DNA of 64,000 nucleotides from NCBI GenBank assembly GCA_007844125.1, contig CM017561.1:27418193-27482192 (forward strand), read 5' to 3'. Below, piece after piece: positions 61,115 to 64,000 of the stretch. The notes beneath the pieces are model-generated. The model did not search any database, had not been told where the DNA came from, and worked only from the letters and a program-made list of their open reading frames with translations. Within the stretch, counting starts at the first letter, position 1. Each line of letters begins with the position of its first letter. The DNA is from Sinonovacula constricta. Its lineage: Eukaryota > Mollusca > Bivalvia > Cardiida > Solecurtidae. Position numbers and translations under genes: made by a program.

Positions 61115-61656
61115 CTGCAAAACCCAGAACAGAGGTATTCACTCAGTTTCGCTGGTGAAAGGAAGAATTTGGCATGGTTATTATTTTTTCAAGCTTACAG
61201 ACTTTGTTCCATATGTTCATGAAATCATATGCAGTCACCAAACTTGTGTAGAAGGTTTTGCACCATGCTCTTTTTTTATCATTTTTAGATTTCACACATA
61301 CATTTCATATGTACAAATATATAAAATTCACTTTTCAATGTCATATATATGTAATGGTATCCATTTTTAAATACATCACTGAGCATAGCGGTACGGAAAA
61401 AAGTAAAAAAGGATTTATGTATTTATCCTTTTTTTTTTCCTTCCACTTATCTCTCACTCATTTTAATCCCCTAACAATACAGCTCTTTCATTAAAAAAAT
61501 GTTTACACTTTTACAGTTTTCTATCTATTTTTTGCTGTTTCAAGAGAAATAAAATGTAAAGTTAGCATTTGTTAGAAAGAGAGAGAAAAAATTGTCAGAA
61601 AAGGTTAAAAAAAATATTTTCCACTCAAGAAGAAAATAAATAATAATTATTATTAT

Positions 61657-61686
61657 TATTTTATGTGTGTGTGTGTGTGTGTGTGT
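61657..61686. repeat. (TTA)n/(TG)n microsatellite
   Basis: ATTATTATTATT then about a dozen TG units. Confidence 0.9.
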
Positions 61687-61769
61687 AGTGGTTTATGTCT
61701 TGCAAGTATAAACCAGTAATAAACAAGTAATACTCGAAGTATTATAGTTAACAACAGGCATTATTTGAA

Positions 61770-62100
61770 CAACACTGGCTGCCCATAACAGCTCGCATTA
61801 CATTTAAAATTTTAGTATATATTATATGTACAATTGCTCAGTGGGAAATGCCCCTTCTTATCTACTAGATCTCCTGTCCCGTCCAGTCTAAACGTGCTTC
61901 AAGATCATCTGCTTCGTCTGTCAGCTGCTATGCTGTTCCATTTAACAGAAATAAGACTTTTTCCGACCAGAGTTTTAGTACAGTGGGACCTCAATTGTGG
62001 AATAATCTACCAATAAGTTTAAAACAATCTAAATCCTTAGACATTTTCAAAAAACAGCTTAAGGCCTGGTTCTTTGAACAGTATGAATCATTATTTTAAA
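61770..62100 (+). mobile_element. Non-LTR retrotransposon 3' end (L2/CR1-like ORF2 C terminus)
   Basis: With frame changes and a stop the sequence reads LHWLPITARITFKIL, then APSYLLDLLSRPV, then FSTVGPQLWNNLPISLKQSK followed by SLDIFKKQLKAWFF and a stop. This succession is characteristic of the C terminus of L2/CR1/Rex-type reverse transcriptases. The copy is severely 5'-truncated and broken. Confidence 0.85.
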
Positions 62101-62712
62101 TTGAGTGACATTATTGTATAATATGTAAAGAGTGTATATATTGTGACTTATTGTAAAATGCCATTGAATGTTTGTAATGCAGAAACAGGCGTTTCATCAA
62201 ATTGGACATTTGGATTTTATGGTTCATCATGTTAGTATTATTTTACTTTTTCTCATACAAGTTACGCCACTGTTATTGTTAATTGCACTTTTTAGGTAAA
62301 CTCATATTTAAACATTGGTGACCTTGTAAAGTTTGTTTTTATTTATTTAAAAAAAAAATGCTGGCTAAGTTATATTCATTATAGCAACATGTGGCTGTTA
62401 ATGTTGGAGAGAGCAAGCAGCCATGTATCTGGATAGAACAAAATAATGCACTGCTGGAAAATCTTCTTAGTTTACTAATTTAGTCTTGAATCATTTATTT
62501 CTGAAGTTTTTAATAATAATTAAAAAAATACAAATTAAAAAATAAGACATAACTGTTCTGATATTTATTTAAATAAAGTGAAACTTTTTTTACTTTTAAA
62601 GTTGTTTATATAATCATAAATAATAATAGATTTTATGCAACAGTTGGTAATTTAAAACATATTGCATGGTAAACAAATAGTTGTATTTATATATAAAGAA
62701 TTACAATTTATA

Positions 62713-63649
62713 CAGTCGAAACTTAGTTATTCAAACTTGGGTTGTCCAAAGCTACGTCATTGGTCAGTCTCAATTTTTTCCCTATATAATTTAATGTAAA
62801 AAACCTCCGATTATTCATATTTATTAATCAAAGTTTTGGCATTATTTGAAGTCAATTTTGGTCCCCAGCATACAGTTTTAATGCTATAATCACACATCTT
62901 ATCCAAATCCTGATCGTGTCACCAGTCTACCATTGTGTATTGTCACCAGTCAAACTGTGAGGAGAGGTTACTTAAGTAACATCAATTTAGCTTCATTAAT
63001 TGTTTGGTTTAAGTTGTTAATTGGATATGACATTTTGATTAGTTTGACAATCAGTTACGATGTATCATCAATTAAGCAGTGTGACAACAATTTTAAGATT
63101 TACTTGTATTCACATTGTCTCATAGCAGTATTGCAAACTGTCAGAGTGGGAAGGTATAAATGATGACCGATATCACTCTCAACTCAAGTGAGAAATAGCA
63201 AGCATACTTGTTGAAATATTATCTGTGCAATCAGAAGAATGACCTGGCAATTAGGGGATACCCAGATCAGATACAATCTAATACTATATGCTTGTTACCA
63301 TTATATAATGTATGTTGCAGTTTGTTGACAATGATACTTGTTTATGACTATTTGACTATGCTTTATATACAAGCATTAATTTTGATTTATTATTTTGAAA
63401 AGAAAAAAAACAACATAATGCTTATTTATTTCTTTTTCAACAATTAACTTTTCTTATGTTTCACTGTTAAAAAGTAGTATGGTATATACATTTCTCCTTG
63501 TACATTACTGCAGAGAATTACAAAAGTCAAATTGGCAGACTGGTAGTTGGAAAACTTTGTAAGAAAAAGCAGTTTGGATTATTCTAACCCATGGATTATT
63601 CTAAGAAAATTGGTGGTCCAGACAACTTTAAATAACCAAAGTTCGACAG
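62713..63649. mobile_element. pogo/Tigger-like non-autonomous element
   Basis: The ends are CAGTCGAAACTTAGTTATTC and, inverted, CTGTCGAACTTTGGTTATTT, with TA on each outer side (62711-62712, 63650-63651). This resembles pogo-group Tc1/mariner termini. No transposase frame is present. Confidence 0.6.
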
Positions 63650-63664
63650 TACTTACGATACATG

Positions 63665-63810
63665 GAACTTGCCAGATGCATAGTCCAGTGGTTAAAACAT
63701 TTAATAAAAGGGTCTCTTGCCTCAACACCAGACCTGACATGAGAGTCCTTGAACATGACAGTTACCTTCTGACTACTGGTTCTACACAGGAATTTGACTT
63801 ATCAGGATCA
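63665..63810 (+). mobile_element. SINE-like tail, possibly family 4
   Basis: ATAGTCCAGTGGTTAAAACA resembles an eroded box A. TACTGGTTCTACACAGGAAT parallels the segment at about 50478 in the family 4 element. Confidence 0.4.
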
Positions 63811-64000
63811 TAATCATCGTCGGATACCCACGGTTGATTCTATTACGTTACTCTCCATTCATCACCCGTGGGCAAATTGCTACTCGTTTCGTCGCTATGT
63901 TTACTATGAAATGCCGCAATCTGATTGGTTCGCTGAGACCATCCAGCGAATCTGCCAACCAATCAAGTTTACGCTTTCATACCACTTCGATAGCATTGTC
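63811..64000. other. Repeat-like sequence with internal inverted repeat
   Basis: TGATTGGTTCGCTG (about 63921) is inverted at CCAGCGAATCTGCCAACCAATCA (about 63943). ACCCACGG and CCGTGGG are also paired. It looks like part of an interspersed element cut by the window edge. Confidence 0.35.

Noticed and set aside
63547..63813. Upstream DALRD3 exon or independent gene near the right edge
   Set aside because: The region is covered by a pogo-like terminus and a SINE-like tail, and no peptide resembles the N-terminal half of DALRD3.

Overview
This is eukaryotic nuclear DNA from an animal. It is AT-rich and intron-containing, and most of it is interspersed and tandem repeats. Several tRNA-headed SINE families, several families of short inverted-repeat DNA transposons, kilobase minisatellites and a CARD plus leucine-rich-repeat protein suggest a lophotrochozoan, most likely a bivalve mollusc. 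That assignment is inference; no rRNA or mitochondrial marker is present to fix it.

Three genes can be supported. (1) At 4819-7527 on the plus strand is a complete-looking two-exon gene for a predicted 790-residue CARD and ribonuclease-inhibitor-type LRR protein. A short first exon (4819-4906) joins in phase 1 to a large exon (5243-7527). (2) On the minus strand, 22342 down to 14326 holds the 3' part of a type I membrane protein gene: a sushi/CCP exon, a transmembrane exon, two cytoplasmic exons and a terminal exon. All four splice junctions agree in phase. (3) On the minus strand, 61114 down to 53199 holds the last seven coding exons of DALRD3, the tRNA-Arg-binding partner of the m3C methyltransferase METTL2. 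Its seven exons align in order with the vertebrate C-terminal half, and all six junctions agree in phase. The gene's 5' part lies beyond the window or was not recognised.

Layout: 1-640 MULE-like element carrying a RecQ-helicase-like fragment; 3.0-4.1 kb nested SINEs; 4.8-7.5 kb CARD-LRR gene; 8.3-11.2 kb SINEs and dispersed repeats; 13.3-13.7 kb 21-bp minisatellite; 14.3-22.3 kb sushi membrane gene, whose large intron holds an exon-derived minisatellite and several MITEs; 22.6-23.5 kb a transposon nested in another; 24-38 kb SINEs, microsatellites and diverged duplications with no recognised gene; 38.3-42.2 kb a 3.9-kb 41-bp minisatellite; 43.1-44.0 kb two MITEs; 45-52.2 kb microsatellites, SINEs and a 34-bp minisatellite; 53.2-61.1 kb DALRD3 with a 1.8-kb 37-bp minisatellite and a hAT-like element in its introns; 61.8-64 kb a non-LTR retrotransposon 3' end, a pogo-like element and a SINE-like tail.

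The most interesting signals are: a minisatellite built from the splice acceptor and first ~50 bases of a transmembrane exon (16.96-18.2 kb); a Pack-MULE-like capture of a RecQ-type Walker A segment (195-629); three unrelated MITE families that all make exact 9-bp target duplications, one insertion being confirmed by an empty paralogous site; and a CARD-LRR protein with no nucleotide-binding domain. Exon structures were derived by hand from splice signals, phase and remembered family similarity, and no search was run.
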